64,000 bases of DNA, from contig OY987248.1 in assembly GCA_963920765.1 (NCBI GenBank), positions 4,808,539 to 4,872,538 on the forward strand, in the 5' to 3' direction. The DNA comes from Ulota crispa (Eukaryota; Streptophyta; Bryopsida; Orthotrichales; Orthotrichaceae). The translations under genes and the position numbers were made by a program. Below the pieces are notes generated by a model. That model saw only the letters and a list, made by a program, of their open reading frames with translations, was not told the origin of the DNA and searched no databases. Shown here piece after piece: positions 1-11,136 of the stretch; position 1 is the stretch's first letter; the number at the start of each line of letters is the position of its first letter.

Positions 1-125
1 AAAAAATTAGATGCCCGGTTAGATCTTGGAATTTCCCATCTTCAACAAATGTTTCAAAAAATCACAAAGCCTAGATAAGTTATAGGTACATCCCCAAAAT
101 CCAAGGCTGGGCCTTTACATGTTAA
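1..125 (-). mobile_element. TTAA-family element, partial, cut by window edge
   Basis: The first 120 bases are a recognisable reverse complement of the left part of the element at 122-1055: the same blocks occur in opposite order and orientation (ATTAGATGCCC, TTCCCATCTTCAA, AAAATCACA, GGTACAT). It therefore faces its neighbour head to head and shares the TTAA at 122-125 with it. The rest lies outside the window. Assignment rests on similarity to copies at 122, 13402 and 18866. Confidence 0.6.
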
Positions 126-1055
126 TCCCTAAAGGACCATTGTTCCTTTGGGGGACAAGTTGGACTTTGGGCATGTACCTATGGCTAAACTACTTTGTGT
201 GATTTTCAAAAACTTTTATTGAAGATGGGGAATTCAAAGATCTATGTGGGCATCTAATTTTTTCTTCATTTTGACATTTGATGAAGAAGTTATGCATGAA
301 TTTATGAAAATTTGGGGAGGACTACGTGTCCAAGAAACCCAAAAACTTCTTTAAAAATCATGTTTTTTTAAAATAAAAATTTGGAAATGGTTTTTTTGAT
401 TTTTTTATACGTTAGAAGCTTCAAATCATTCAATTTCAATCAATGAGATGAAAGTTATGAGGAGTTTTTATTTGCTGGCAATTATGGATTCTCTACTCTA
501 AAATAAACTTTGAAGTCCTTTATTTTACTCAATTTTCAATATTTTGGAAAAAAAACTACACCTAAGGAAGTAGATTGTTTATCACAACATTATAATCATT
601 AGGATTTGCATTTTTCATTTCAATTATGAAATTCTTAACAATTTTGTGTTTTGATTCATTCTCTACTTCTTTTTACTTACTATTTTTTCCCATGTGTTGT
701 ATAGTCCCAATTGATTTGAAAAACTTCCTAGATAAGCCTAACTTGATGTCCTACATGGAAAAAGTGAAGTGCAATTTTGGGTAAAGCAATTTTTTTGTTA
801 TAAGAGTGGTCAAAGGCTTCTGAAATTTTTGGGCAGCATGGAAAAAAAAATTGCAGTTGAGATGTAGATATCTCACTCCTCTCCATCTAGAATGAGCTGA
901 TTCTTTTCCCACAAGTACCTCTTCTAGTATGGGGCAAGATCCTATAGTTGGATTTCCCAAAATAAAACATAAGATTCCGTTTTACTAAACCTCCTAAAGG
1001 TTGCAATTTTTAATGGTTTTGGCAAAAAAAAAGGGCTTGGTCCTTTAGGGGTTAA
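122..1055 (+). mobile_element. TTAA-family non-autonomous DNA transposon (piggyBac-like), copy 1
   Basis: The element starts TTAA-TCCCTAAAGGACCA and ends, read from the other strand, TTAA-CCCCTAAAGGACCA, giving terminal inverted repeats of about 14 bp next to TTAA. Length is 934 bp. The interior has no convincing coding sequence but matches copies at 13402-14770 (963 bp after removing a nested element), 18866-19768 and a rearranged copy near 4112-4995. Shared blocks include GGGCATGTACCT near the left end and ATCTCACTCCTCT and AATGAGCTGA near the right. A TTAA target plus CCC-start termini is the signature of the piggyBac superfamily. That family name is an inference because no transposase is visible here. 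Confidence 0.7.
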
Positions 1056-1756
1056 CCTCTTACTACCCTAGGGGCCCAAATCGGGCTTCTCTAAATTTTA
1101 TTTAGGGATGCTCAACCTTTCTACAATATTTTTTTAGTGATTATTATTATTTTTAAACTCTAATTGAAGTCTAGTTTTAGCATCAGAAGTCTGATTTTGA
1201 AAATGAATTAAAGTGATTTGTCTATTCAAGATTTTGTGCAAGGGCATCCATTGTAAATCTTCACTTTCTAGTGTTGAAGGCTCTTGGAAATGAGCTTCAA
1301 GTACACTAGAACTTGGAGAAAAAATCACATTAAAAATTTAATTAAAAAAACTGTAGAATAGATTTTGGGAAACCGTAAAATGATTGGGGTTAAGCATGTT
1401 ATACTTTATATACTCATATTTTTTTGGTACCCTCAATTTTAGGTTTGAGATGCAAAAAGAGGATTGAAAGGCTTCAAATCATTTTTGTAGTTTTAACACC
1501 CTCATGATCAAACATTGTAGTCTTTCAATCCATAAATGACATTGTTGTGATTTCTTATCCTATGTGATCTATAACATGTCTACTTTGAATTTGTATGGTT
1601 GCACCTTAGAGAAATTTGATAAGATTGATCAAAACGTAGGCATTTTATTCACTTTCAAGCAAATTCTAAGATATTGCAAACTACCATGGGCGATGAGGGG
1701 TTGACTTCAAAAACTAGTCGAGGACTCATTTTGTCCTCAGGGTCATTTTTGGGTTA

Positions 1757-2065
1757 AGGTAGGAGGCTCATAAATGGAGCATCTAAGGATTGAAACTAAA
1801 TTTTGGGTAGGTGAAACTCCTTGAAATGATTTTTAGTAAACTTTCCTTAAAAGATAAGAAAAATCCGCATCTAACCCAAGTTGTTTCATATTTTTGGAAC
1901 TTTGTGAAATTAGTTATGAATATTTGAAGTGGAAAGGCCATAGGGCTCTAAAATGGAGCACCTCCTCAAATGTACATGAAATGTACATTGTTGAAGGGCT
2001 ATGAAAAACAAGATGCACAGAAAGAGTACATTTGAGGAGGTGCTCCAAATGTGAGCCTCCTACTT
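1757..2065. mobile_element. TA-flanked AGGTAGG MITE, copy 1 (309 bp)
   Basis: The left end is TA-AGGTAGGAGGCTCA and the right end is TGAGCCTCCTACTT-TA. It is an inverted-repeat element with the TA flanks expected of a Tc1/mariner-type insertion. The interior matches the copy at 48893-49208: a GGGCTCTA region, and paired arms containing CCTCAAATGTACA. It sits exactly inside a GGG-TTAA-TCC junction, so it appears to have inserted into the terminus of a TTAA-family element. Confidence 0.75.
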
Positions 2066-3330
2066 TAATCCTTTAACGACCACACCCATTTTCACTGAAT
2101 CCACTAAAAACAGGGGCTGTAAGCTTAGACTTGGAATTAACTCAAATATGGACCCATTTTTAATAATCCAACCATACAAATGGGAAGTACACATTGTTTA
2201 TTATAAAGCACCAAAATTTCAGCTAGATCTATTGTTGGAGGTGAAATATTATAATGATTGAGTAAGCCGTATGCGGAAATTCTCTTGTGTTTCATTCTTG
2301 TATAGTTTTGAATGTTAACCTTTCATGCAAGCTTTGATTGAGAAGAGCCTTACATTTCTAAAAAGCAGGGTTTCCCACCTTTTCAACAAGACTAGTTTCA
2401 CACAAAATAGACAAAAATAGCAATCATAAGGTGTAGCTAAGTGGACAAAAAGGGTAAAAAACCCACTTTCTTTGCTACCCTAAAATGGTTCTACAAGAAA
2501 TTTGATAATTATTCTAGAAAATCCAATTGGTGAAAACAATCAAGAATTGGCCTTAAATGTAGGATGACAAATTTTAAAGCCAAAATGACAACAAAATTTT
2601 AGTAGATCTTCAAATACTACAATTATACTACTACCGTATATGAAAACCAATACAAGCATATTTCTTAAGCAATTTGAATTTTTTAGAATTGTGCAATTGA
2701 TATTTGACATTCTTCTTGCATACTTGATTTATTGTGTTGTTGCTTTGATCCATCTTTGACAAAAATTGGATACGTATTTTGAAGCCTTGCCATATAAACA
2801 CCATTATTTATCAACTCACATACCCAATCGCATTGTTATTTTTTTAGATGGATGCAAAATTCTTGTGATCACATGCGTACTTCAAGACCGAATTCCAAAT
2901 TATTGAGCAATTTCAACCTACAAGCCAAAAACCACTCGCAGCGACCAAAATATGGTTGCGTGGTCCTTGACCCTTAAGCCTCGGGTGGGTCACCGTGGCT
3001 TGCCCTGAAGTTGGCTTCTACAGTATTTTGCAGCTAGTCACCAATAATATTGCCTCAAAAATTTGCAAAAGTCAATAGTACATGCTGATTTCATGAAAAT
3101 TGCAATAAGGGTAGCTTGAGACTTAACCGAGTGATTCTGAACTTAGGGTACCTAAAATTATGAGTGTATTTGATGGATTTTATTTTTGCCTTCCATGGTG
3201 CACTATGCATTTATGATCACTTTTGAAAAGAAATCAGATCAAAATCAGTTTTTTTGTGGACTACAATGACTTTTTTTGGAAACAAAGGATGTTTTTTGTC
3301 CGGGCCAACGTTTAGGAGTTAAAGGGTTAA
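2065..3330. mobile_element. Candidate TTAA-bounded element
   Basis: The left end TTAATCCTTTAACGACC and the right end (other strand) TTAACCCTTTAACTCC form a short inverted pair around a 1,266-bp AT-rich interval with no coding signal. The interior does not match the 934-bp family, so it would be a separate subfamily. Pairing of these two ends is by orientation and similarity only. Confidence 0.35.
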
Positions 3331-4111
3331 GTACCGATATCTCCAAGGCCCAAACCCTTGAACATCGAGTGGCTATGGTTGAAATCAACAACTTTTGTTG
3401 ACTGGCCTCCAACATAATTACTTAAATATGGCAACTGTGAGGACTGGTTTGTAAGAAATTGAGCTGGATTAATTGCTAGTTAGTAGAGTAGGGCTTTGAC
3501 TGGAGTCAATGAAGGTACTAAAGGCCAATTTGCACTTGGTGTTACAAGGTGATTATAAACTAGGAATTATCATTGTAGGATACGCCTGTTTGCACCAGCT
3601 GCCGCTTTTACCCCTGAGCCTAGTTGGCGTCTGCGCTAGCAGGGTGGAAAGAGCAATAGTAACTGCAAAGCAATCGTTAGTTTTGCAACAAATTTTGCAG
3701 CGTAAGCAGGTTTTTTGTAATTTCAATTCCCTTCCAAAATGAAGATTTCAAAGAATCAGGAGCGTTGTTTACTAATCAGCACTCCGGACTAGCAATATGT
3801 AATAGCGGTTTGGAAATTATTGACTGAAGTTACAATGTAAGAGCGGAAGTGCAAACGCCCCCACACTTACAGCCTTCTCGAGAAATACGATGCTTTTCAA
3901 ATTGACCCCCTCTTTATCAACCATGGTTTGGTTGTTACAGTGATCAATTTTATTTTTTAAAGGCGCTCTTTGTAAACTCCAGGTGCAAATCGACCTTAAC
4001 CTAGTAACCTCCATGGTTATTTTTATTTGAGAGTGGGTAAGACGCATCCTCTGCCAACCCCCTATGAGAGCATCTCCAGCATTGCTCTCCCAGGATCTAA
4101 CATAGAGCAAT
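3331..4111. other. Gene-free interval with weak inverted similarity
   Basis: No exon-like reading frame was found. A stretch near 3508-3550 (AATTTGCACTTGG) and one near 3970-4015 (other strand GATTTGCACCTGG) are loosely inverted relative to each other, which may be the remains of a foldback element. A GAGCATCTCCAGCA motif near 4068 resembles common plant MITE ends but no partner was found. Confidence 0.3.
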
Positions 4112-4995
4112 TATTCTCATGTAAGAATGGTCAAAGGCTTTTGAAATTTTACGGCAGCATGAAAAAAAACTTTTTTTTTCACTTTAGATGTAAATATATC
4201 TCACTCATGTCCATCCAAAATGACCTGATTTTTTTTCCACAAGTACCTAATCTAGTCTCGAGCAAGATCCTATGGTTGGATTTCCCAAATTTTCAAAAAA
4301 AAAAACCTTCTTACTAACCCCCCAAAAGTGGCAATTTTGAGTGATTTTCACTTTTTCCCATGTAGGAGATCAAGTTAGCTATGTGTGGGAGAATTTTCAA
4401 ATCAATTGGAACTACACAACACATAGGAAAAATCAATAAGTAAAAAGAAGTAGAGAATGAGTCAAATCACTAAATTGTTAAGAATTTAATTATTATAATG
4501 AAAAATGCAAATCCCAACGGTCATAATGTTGTGATAAACAATCTACATCCTTTGGTTTTGTTTTTTTTTCCAAAATATTGAAAGTTGAGTAAAATACAGG
4601 ACTTCAAAGTTTATTTTAGAGTAAAGAATCCATAATTGCCAGCAAATAAAAACTCCTCATAACTTTCATCTCATTGATTGAAATTGAATGATTCAAAGCT
4701 TCTCACCTATAAAAAAATCTAAAGAACCAATTTCAAATTTTAGTTTTAAAAAAAAGTTATTTTTAAAGAAGTTTTTGGGCTGCCCGGTCGGGCAATCCTC
4801 CCTTGCTTTTTGGGTTTTCATGCATAACTTCTTCAATAATTGATGGAATGAGGAAAAAATTAGATGCCCGCGTAAATCTTTGAATTCCCCACCTTCAATA
4901 AAAGTTTTAGAAAATCACATAAAGTAGCTTATCCAAAGGTACATGCCCAAACTCCCACCTGTCCCCCGAAGGGACAACAGTCTTTTAGGGGTTAA
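4112..4995 (-). mobile_element. TTAA-family element, rearranged copy
   Basis: From about 4356 to 4995 the sequence is the reverse complement of the left two thirds of the 122-1055 copy, ending GTCTTTTAGGGG-TTAA at 4992-4995. From about 4112 to 4355 it instead matches the right part of that copy in forward orientation (AAGAATGGTCAAAGGCTT, GCAAGATCCTATGGTTGG). The two parts are therefore inverted relative to each other and one terminus is missing, which implies an internal inversion or insertion of one copy into another. Confidence 0.6.
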
Positions 4996-5547
4996 TCAAA
5001 GTAATGGTCCTTCAAAACACTAATCAGCTTAAGTTTAGTGAGCTTTATCCTATGTTTCCCTTGGTGAATGGTCAAATGACTATTTATGAGACATGTTTGA
5101 AGAGCAAAGACCACCTTTGAAGTGCAAGGGTGAAGAACAAGAATTTTGAAGACCTTTCAAAAGCAAATGTAACCTCTTGAAGTGTCAATTTTGAACTCCA
5201 ATGCTAGGGATGCTATGATATAACAAATTGATCACTCTATGGAGGGCTTGGTTCACTCCACAGTCCACAAATGTCAATTTGGGACCAAGGTGGAAAAACA
5301 CAGCATTTCCTTCAAACAAGAGTAAAAGTAATATTTCACCCCCTATTTTGGCATTGTTTGGTGGTATCCTCCTTTGTGGTTCTAGACTAAACCAAGGTTT
5401 TTGAATTCGAATGTGAATTTGATTTCCCCTAATTCAATCTCCTAATGATTAATATCTAAATATCTACATTTCTCTAATTAATGGAAATTAATACTTTTTC
5501 CACCCAACCCCACATTGATGTATGTGCAAAAAACCGAGCCCTCTAAG
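4996..5547. other. Gene-free interval
   Basis: AT-rich sequence with no exon-like reading frame, no recognisable RNA gene and no repeat ends that I could pair. Confidence 0.5.
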
Positions 5548-5940
5548 GGCATCTCTTGCCACTCGCTTTGTCCAACAACATTAAATGAGTTTTTAAGGGG
5601 ACAATGGCATGAACCTACTTGAGGTGGCGGAGCGTGGCTTGAAACTCTCATGCAACCCAAAAAGTTCCAGGCTTCCACATGCATTAGAACGTGTTGTAAA
5701 GGTACTCTTGAATGGAGAGTGACGTTGTGACAATCAGCTTCCATGTCTGTGAGCACTGCTTGAGAAGGCCATGAAAGGGGCATGTAAAAAGTTAGAATCT
5801 GACATGACTGTGGCTGATTTTGAAATCCCCACACTTCCATATCTGCAAGTGCAGAGCTGTTAGAACTCAAAATCTGCAAGCCATTACAAGTTAGCAACAA
5901 ATTTGTTTGAGAGTTCATTTCACGAGTGGCAGGAGATGCC
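5548..5940. mobile_element. Inverted-repeat element with GGCATCTC termini (393 bp)
   Basis: The left end GGCATCTCTTGCCACTCG and the right end CGAGTGGCAGGAGATGCC are an 18-bp terminal inverted repeat with one mismatch. CTAAG flanks both sides (5543-5547 and 5941-5945) and is a candidate 5-bp target duplication. An open frame of 146 codons on the minus strand lies inside but has low-complexity, non-protein-like composition, so I do not call a gene. Superfamily not assigned. Confidence 0.65.
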
Positions 5941-6372
5941 CTAAGTCTGAATGTAAATGGAGGGTACGTGAGATAATCTCAAGAATTTGGTGAGACACAC
6001 CACCAACGTTTGGGGAGAAATTTTAGTTTCAAAATCCAACATTTCTCATTTTTAAGCGATTTTCCATTTAATTGCATCAGACGTTTTTTTGTGTTTAAAT
6101 TGCAATACATTGTAATCAAGTTATTTCAGAAATCCAGCCGATATTATAGCTGATAATTTCAAATTAAACCAATTTCTTTGCAATTTCAACCAACTGATAA
6201 TATACTAAATGTTGGTTCTCCTTCTCCTTAAACACTGATACATCCTTACATTTGAATATACTTTGCTTGGCTAATAAATTAATTGCTGGGTTGGGAAATG
6301 GATGGATTCCTTTCAAGTTCAAACTGGTGTTTGAGGATATTTTTGAGAAAGAGCACTAAATCTCACGCTAAC

Positions 6373-7878
6373 TTAACCCTTAAAGGTCTGTGTGTCCAAA
6401 AAATGGATGCGCTTTAGTCAACCCTAATTGTAACTTTCAAAATATCAAATTTTGGTACATAGTTCAAACTAAGAAAATGAAACTTGACAAGTTTCCTTTC
6501 TATTCCATTTTTTTTTTTGAAAAATATCAAAAATCAAAAGAGTTCTTGTCATTGAAAGCTGCATGTGTTAGAATCTAAATAACACAATATGGTCTATTTT
6601 ACATTCATATTTTCTACTCCTTAATTGCATTTTAAATTTAAATTACAAAATTGTGTTTCTCATTCTACCATTCATTTATGGTATAAATTATAGCTTTTTT
6701 TAATATATTCTAATTGATATGATTTTATTTCTACAGTTAGTTTTAAAAAATTACAATAACTCAAAATTTCCATCAAATTTATTGAAAAAACAAAGTAAAT
6801 AGATAATTGAATGTGTCTTCAGGTAAAAAATTAAAATTTTATAAATTAATTAAATATAAGAATAAACTTAGTTTGGTAATCAAATTTGACTTTAAATTAT
6901 TAGTTGTGGCTGTTTTGGGTGTAAAAAATAAAATAACCAATTGGTTATTGCATGGTCGGTTGACCCAAGAACATTGGATAAGACCTCATAGAAAGTCCAA
7001 AATTTTGAGATTTCTATGAGTGTGGATCACAAAGTGTTTGTTTTCCTTTATACAAATATGTGCATTCTACAAAAAATGACCAAGCCGATGTAGCCATTAA
7101 GAAGGCTTTTGCAAAACAAAAAACAAAAAAACAAAAAAACAAAAAAAATGTTGAAATCATTAAGATATTGCTGCCTAAAAATTTAGCCTTAATTTGGGCA
7201 CTAAAAAGTCCACGGCTATTATTGTACGCCACTTGTCTAAAATTATAGCACGTTTTTGAAATACTTAAAAGATGCTAAATCACATATGTAGTCCCTATGT
7301 ACGCATTAAAGCTAAATTGATACATAATGTCTATTATTTTCATGCATAGGATGCTGTGAATGGGACAGTCCAAATATATGCATTGAAAAGTCCCTTATTT
7401 CTAATATTATCAAGTTTAACAAACATTGATTACATATTTTATTTTATGGACAAGTATAGAACATATTCACTAATTTAGGATGCTTCCAAGCTCTTTCTTC
7501 TACAAGAATAAGTCATGCAATCAAAACATGTCCTTGAAAATTGAATGGGACATGCACTTTGGTACAACCAACCATGCATCCACCTTCATTGAAAAAATTT
7601 CACACTAATCTTTAATGCTACTTGTACCTCTCAAAAAAAGTTCAAGTAATTTGGATTTTTTTTGCTAAATTAACTTATTTATGTTCTTTTTTGGAAAGAA
7701 AAAGATAACAATTACAAATTCTCATGAAACAAATTGAAATTTCTTGTAGTGATATATTATTCATAGTTTCAAGCAATAAAAATATAAATTTTTTAATTGA
7801 ACACACTTTAAAAGACAAAATTAAGTTTAGACATGAAGTTTGACCCTTTCAAAATGGATCAGATCCTTTAGGGGTTAA
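6373..7878. mobile_element. Candidate TTAA-bounded element (1,506 bp)
   Basis: The left end TTAACCCTTAAAGGTC and the right end (other strand) TTAACCCCTAAAGGATC match the terminal motif of the TTAA family. The interior is very AT-rich and unlike the 934-bp copies, so it may be another subfamily or two unrelated ends. No coding sequence was recognised. Confidence 0.4.
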
Positions 7879-8825
7879 TGACTCTAACACCTTGTATGTG
7901 AGGCCAAGGTGAAAAAATCTTGCAATTTTTTTACAAACGAGGACAAATGTAAGAACCTGTCCCTATTTAGGAGTTGGTCATATTTATCCTTTTGATGTTC
8001 CTATTCAAAACCAAGGTCTATGAATCCATATACAAATTCAAAATTTTCAAATTCAATCTCTCGATGATAAATTTCTAAACAATTACATATTTTGGCATGA
8101 AAAAGCAAAGTTCTTTGACCTTGGTCCTCACAAACAAGGTTTCAAAATCGTTAAGTCCAGCGTGGATTTAGTGTTCTCCATTTTTGAGCTTCATTGGTCA
8201 ATATTTGGCATTTTGTATTTTTCAATTGGATTTTCACAAGCTTGCACCTGACATTGCCTATACTTACACTAAAACCCATACATATTTTTGAAAATCTGGC
8301 CATTTCCTTTCATGTAGTTTCAATGTTCAACCGGTTGTTTTGCACTTTAGCTGACTAACATTACACTAACTGCTTGTTCTACCGGCACACTGTTTTGAAT
8401 CACAGTATTGCCTTGGAAATGGTGAGGAATCAAACAAGAAACTAGACAAGCAGGAGGCAATGAGCGCCTTTCTGGACACTTGAACCCCCTTGTCACCAAA
8501 AGTAGCAGCAAGCAAGCTGCTCTAGTTCAAAGGTAGTCAGAAAATAACAGGCCATTTGTATTTTACTAGTATGACCTGTGTCTCCTATGGACACACTTTG
8601 GATAATAATCCATTAAATGTTTAAATTTGTCTCCCAAAGTCTTTTGACAATAGATGTATGGATAAGTAAATGAGTCTCACCACAATAAATTTTGAATATT
8701 TGACAATAGTCATAGGCACCCGTTGGTCTGACGGGATGCAAAATCATTTCAAGCCCAACTATGCAAAACACTTCCCCGCAAGAAAACAATTTAAACTTTT
8801 TATCTGTGCACTCTAATTCCAAATT
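7879..8825. other. Gene-free interval
   Basis: No exon-like frame or paired repeat ends were found. Short ORFs here are interrupted and lack splice-site context. Confidence 0.4.
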
Positions 8826-9013
8826 TTACCCATGCAGTAAAATATTTGTCTTTGTTTAACAAACATTCCCTTGCATTAAAGTATTTTTTGTTTTGTACCC
8901 ACATATATTTTCACCCACACAATAAAAGGAACATCACTATTTTCTCACGCATAAAAATATTTTTTATTTTTTACCTACACAAATTTTTTGCCCACATAGT
9001 AATCATTCATGCA

Positions 9014-9083
<70 letters not shown>

Positions 9084-9420
9084 GCCCAAGCAATCTCTTT
9101 ACATATGCCATTTTTTACTCATGCAATTTTCCCATGCAGCAATTTTTTTCCAAAAGCAAGTGTTTTACCCATAAGTTTCCATTATGCTGCAACTAATACA
9201 AACCAACAAAGAGCTTGATCCATTAAATATATGCATAAAGTTATTATTTATTGTTTACCTACACAAATATTTTACCCACATAATTAATGTTATTTTTTTA
9301 CATTTTTTTTGTTTATCACCCACACTTTTTTTTACACATGCCATTTTTTACTTACGCGTTTATTTACCCATGCACCAAGTTTTGCATTTTTACCCTCAAC
9401 TAATACCTATGCTAAGCTTG
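8826..9420. repeat. Degenerate ACCCAYRCA-rich region
   Basis: Loose, irregular repetition of T-tracts followed by ACCCACACAA or CCCATGCA occurs about fifteen times across the interval (for example ACCCACATA, CACCCACACA, ACCTACACA, CCCATGCAG). It is interrupted by a TA microsatellite. No fixed period is visible, so it is cryptic simple sequence rather than a clean tandem array. Confidence 0.5.
9021..9082. repeat. (TA)n microsatellite
   Basis: About 62 bases of uninterrupted TA alternation. The long Ile-Tyr reading frames across it are artefacts of this repeat. Confidence 0.97.
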
Positions 9421-9474
9421 CTTGACCGACAGACAAAGCACTTAAACCATGTTTATTAAAAGAAGCCCCAATTC

Positions 9475-9475
<1 letters not shown>

Positions 9476-9523
<48 letters not shown>
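9476..9523. repeat. (TA)n microsatellite
   Basis: About 48 bases of TA alternation, 400 bp from the first TA tract. Confidence 0.97.
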
Positions 9524-9527
<4 letters not shown>

Positions 9528-9659
9528 GCAGAGGAGTGCCGGATTGCATCATTCAAAATAATAACTTGGTTTTCAAATGAGCCAAAACCTATGAATTTGA
9601 ATTCCATGGCAATTTTAGTTTCCAATAAGTATGATTTGCATGAGCTTTACAACATGTCT

Positions 9660-9990
9660 TTCATGTGACTTTTCACCCTCCCTTTCCTTAACTTTTTCTC
9701 TCCTTCTTTTCTTGAATTTCATTTTGTGCCTTTTTCTCTCTCTCCCCCTCCCTTAAATTGAGTGAATGAGAGACAGTGAGACACCCATTGCATGACACCC
9801 AATACCTTATAATAGAGAATTTCAAACTTATAAAAGAGAGTTAAGAAAAAAAATATGGTCACTTATCGCCCTCCCTTTGAAAACCTTTGCCTCTCCTCCT
9901 TCTCCTTCTCTAATAGAATTTGAGATGTTAATAATTTTTTTAATCATGAGATAGACAACCCATAAGACGGACAACCCATAATGCGGATAT
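9660..9990. repeat. Dispersed repeat with CACCCAATACCTTATAA motif
   Basis: Contains pyrimidine-rich blocks (CTCTCTCTCCCCCTCCC) and CACCCAATACCTTATAAT. The reverse complement of the same arrangement recurs at about 18480-18730, and a related forward form at about 17560-17650 (CACCCAATGCTTGTCC, TTATAATAGAGAAT). The boundaries are not defined. Confidence 0.45.
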
Positions 9991-10358
9991 TGAATGAAAT
10001 TGTCATATTTGGATGAAAATATTGTAATGTAGATAATTCAATGATTTTTGTTCAAAATGTGCAATACAAGGTTTCATTGTAATATTTGTATTTGTAAAAT
10101 TGGTATTTGCAACATTTGAATTTGCCTTCCTGGCACTCTAGCAACAACAAAGGGCCATTTTATTTTTTTATTTATTTTTATTATAATTGTTGAGGGTAAA
10201 ATTGAAAATAGTGTAGGATTGCAGTGATAATGTATAGTTGGATTGAATTGTTATCTAGCAAAATGCTCCTAATTGTATTGTGAGGTGAACTCCCATTTCT
10301 TATAAAGTATTGAAAGAAACTGCTAAATATTGCATAATTTATAGATGATGGTTTTAAT

Positions 10359-11136
10359 TTAACCCTCAAAGGACTAAGTTTCCTACAAGGAACAAAACGG
10401 GTTTTGGGAGGCTTGCTAATGAGAATTCAGACTAATTTTTCATTTTTTATTTCCAAGATAGGGTTCTGCAAGGGATATGCGGGCTATAATTTTTTTTGTT
10501 GAAATTAGATTTGAGGTTCAAATGTTATGGACAATTTTAGGGGAATTTTAGTTGGAGGGGCAAGTTGGGCATGTCGTTTTTCATTAACTTCTCTCAAGGG
10601 TAATGAATGAAGGCATGACCTTTTAGTGGAGTATGTCTAAAGTAGTACCAATAGTATGTTGAAATACATTAGTTTTCGAATTGCAATAGCTAAAAATCTT
10701 CCAATTTGCACTTGGATTTATATATTTTCAAAATAGTCTTTTGAAATTTTGGTTTGTTATGTCTCAATGTAGTGTGAATTGCTAGCACATATTTGCAATG
10801 CATGGCCATGTATGGTTTGCTCTATGTCTCTATTGGCTATGAAGACTTGTAGAGATATGCCTAACATGATTTAGAGCATGTTGAAAAAATCTCCTTAGCA
10901 CCTATAATGCAAAATATGTTCACAACATGCAATGAAAGCCACCTAAACATATCTCTCAATATGTATGGTTAAACCTCACAAAACTTTCACCAAATATTTT
11001 TGCATAATTCTAGAGCAAGACTGTATAATTATAATTATATAATTCAAATAAATTATTCTCAAGATCAATCCAATAACTAGAAATGAAAGTTTGGAGTGTT
11101 TATTGAAAAAAATGGGCATAGTCTTTTAGGGGTTTA
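10359..11136. mobile_element. Candidate TTAA-bounded element (778 bp)
   Basis: The left end TTAACCCTCAAAGGACTAAG and the right end AGTCTTTTAGGGGTTTA form an inverted pair of the TTAA type, with the right TTAA degraded to TTTA. There is no coding content. Confidence 0.4.

Noticed and set aside
5478-5918. 146-codon open frame on the minus strand
   Set aside because: It lies inside an inverted-repeat MITE, has no recognisable domain and no splice context, and its composition is not protein-like.
8846-9218. Long Ile-Tyr-rich frames
   Set aside because: Produced by the TA microsatellite.
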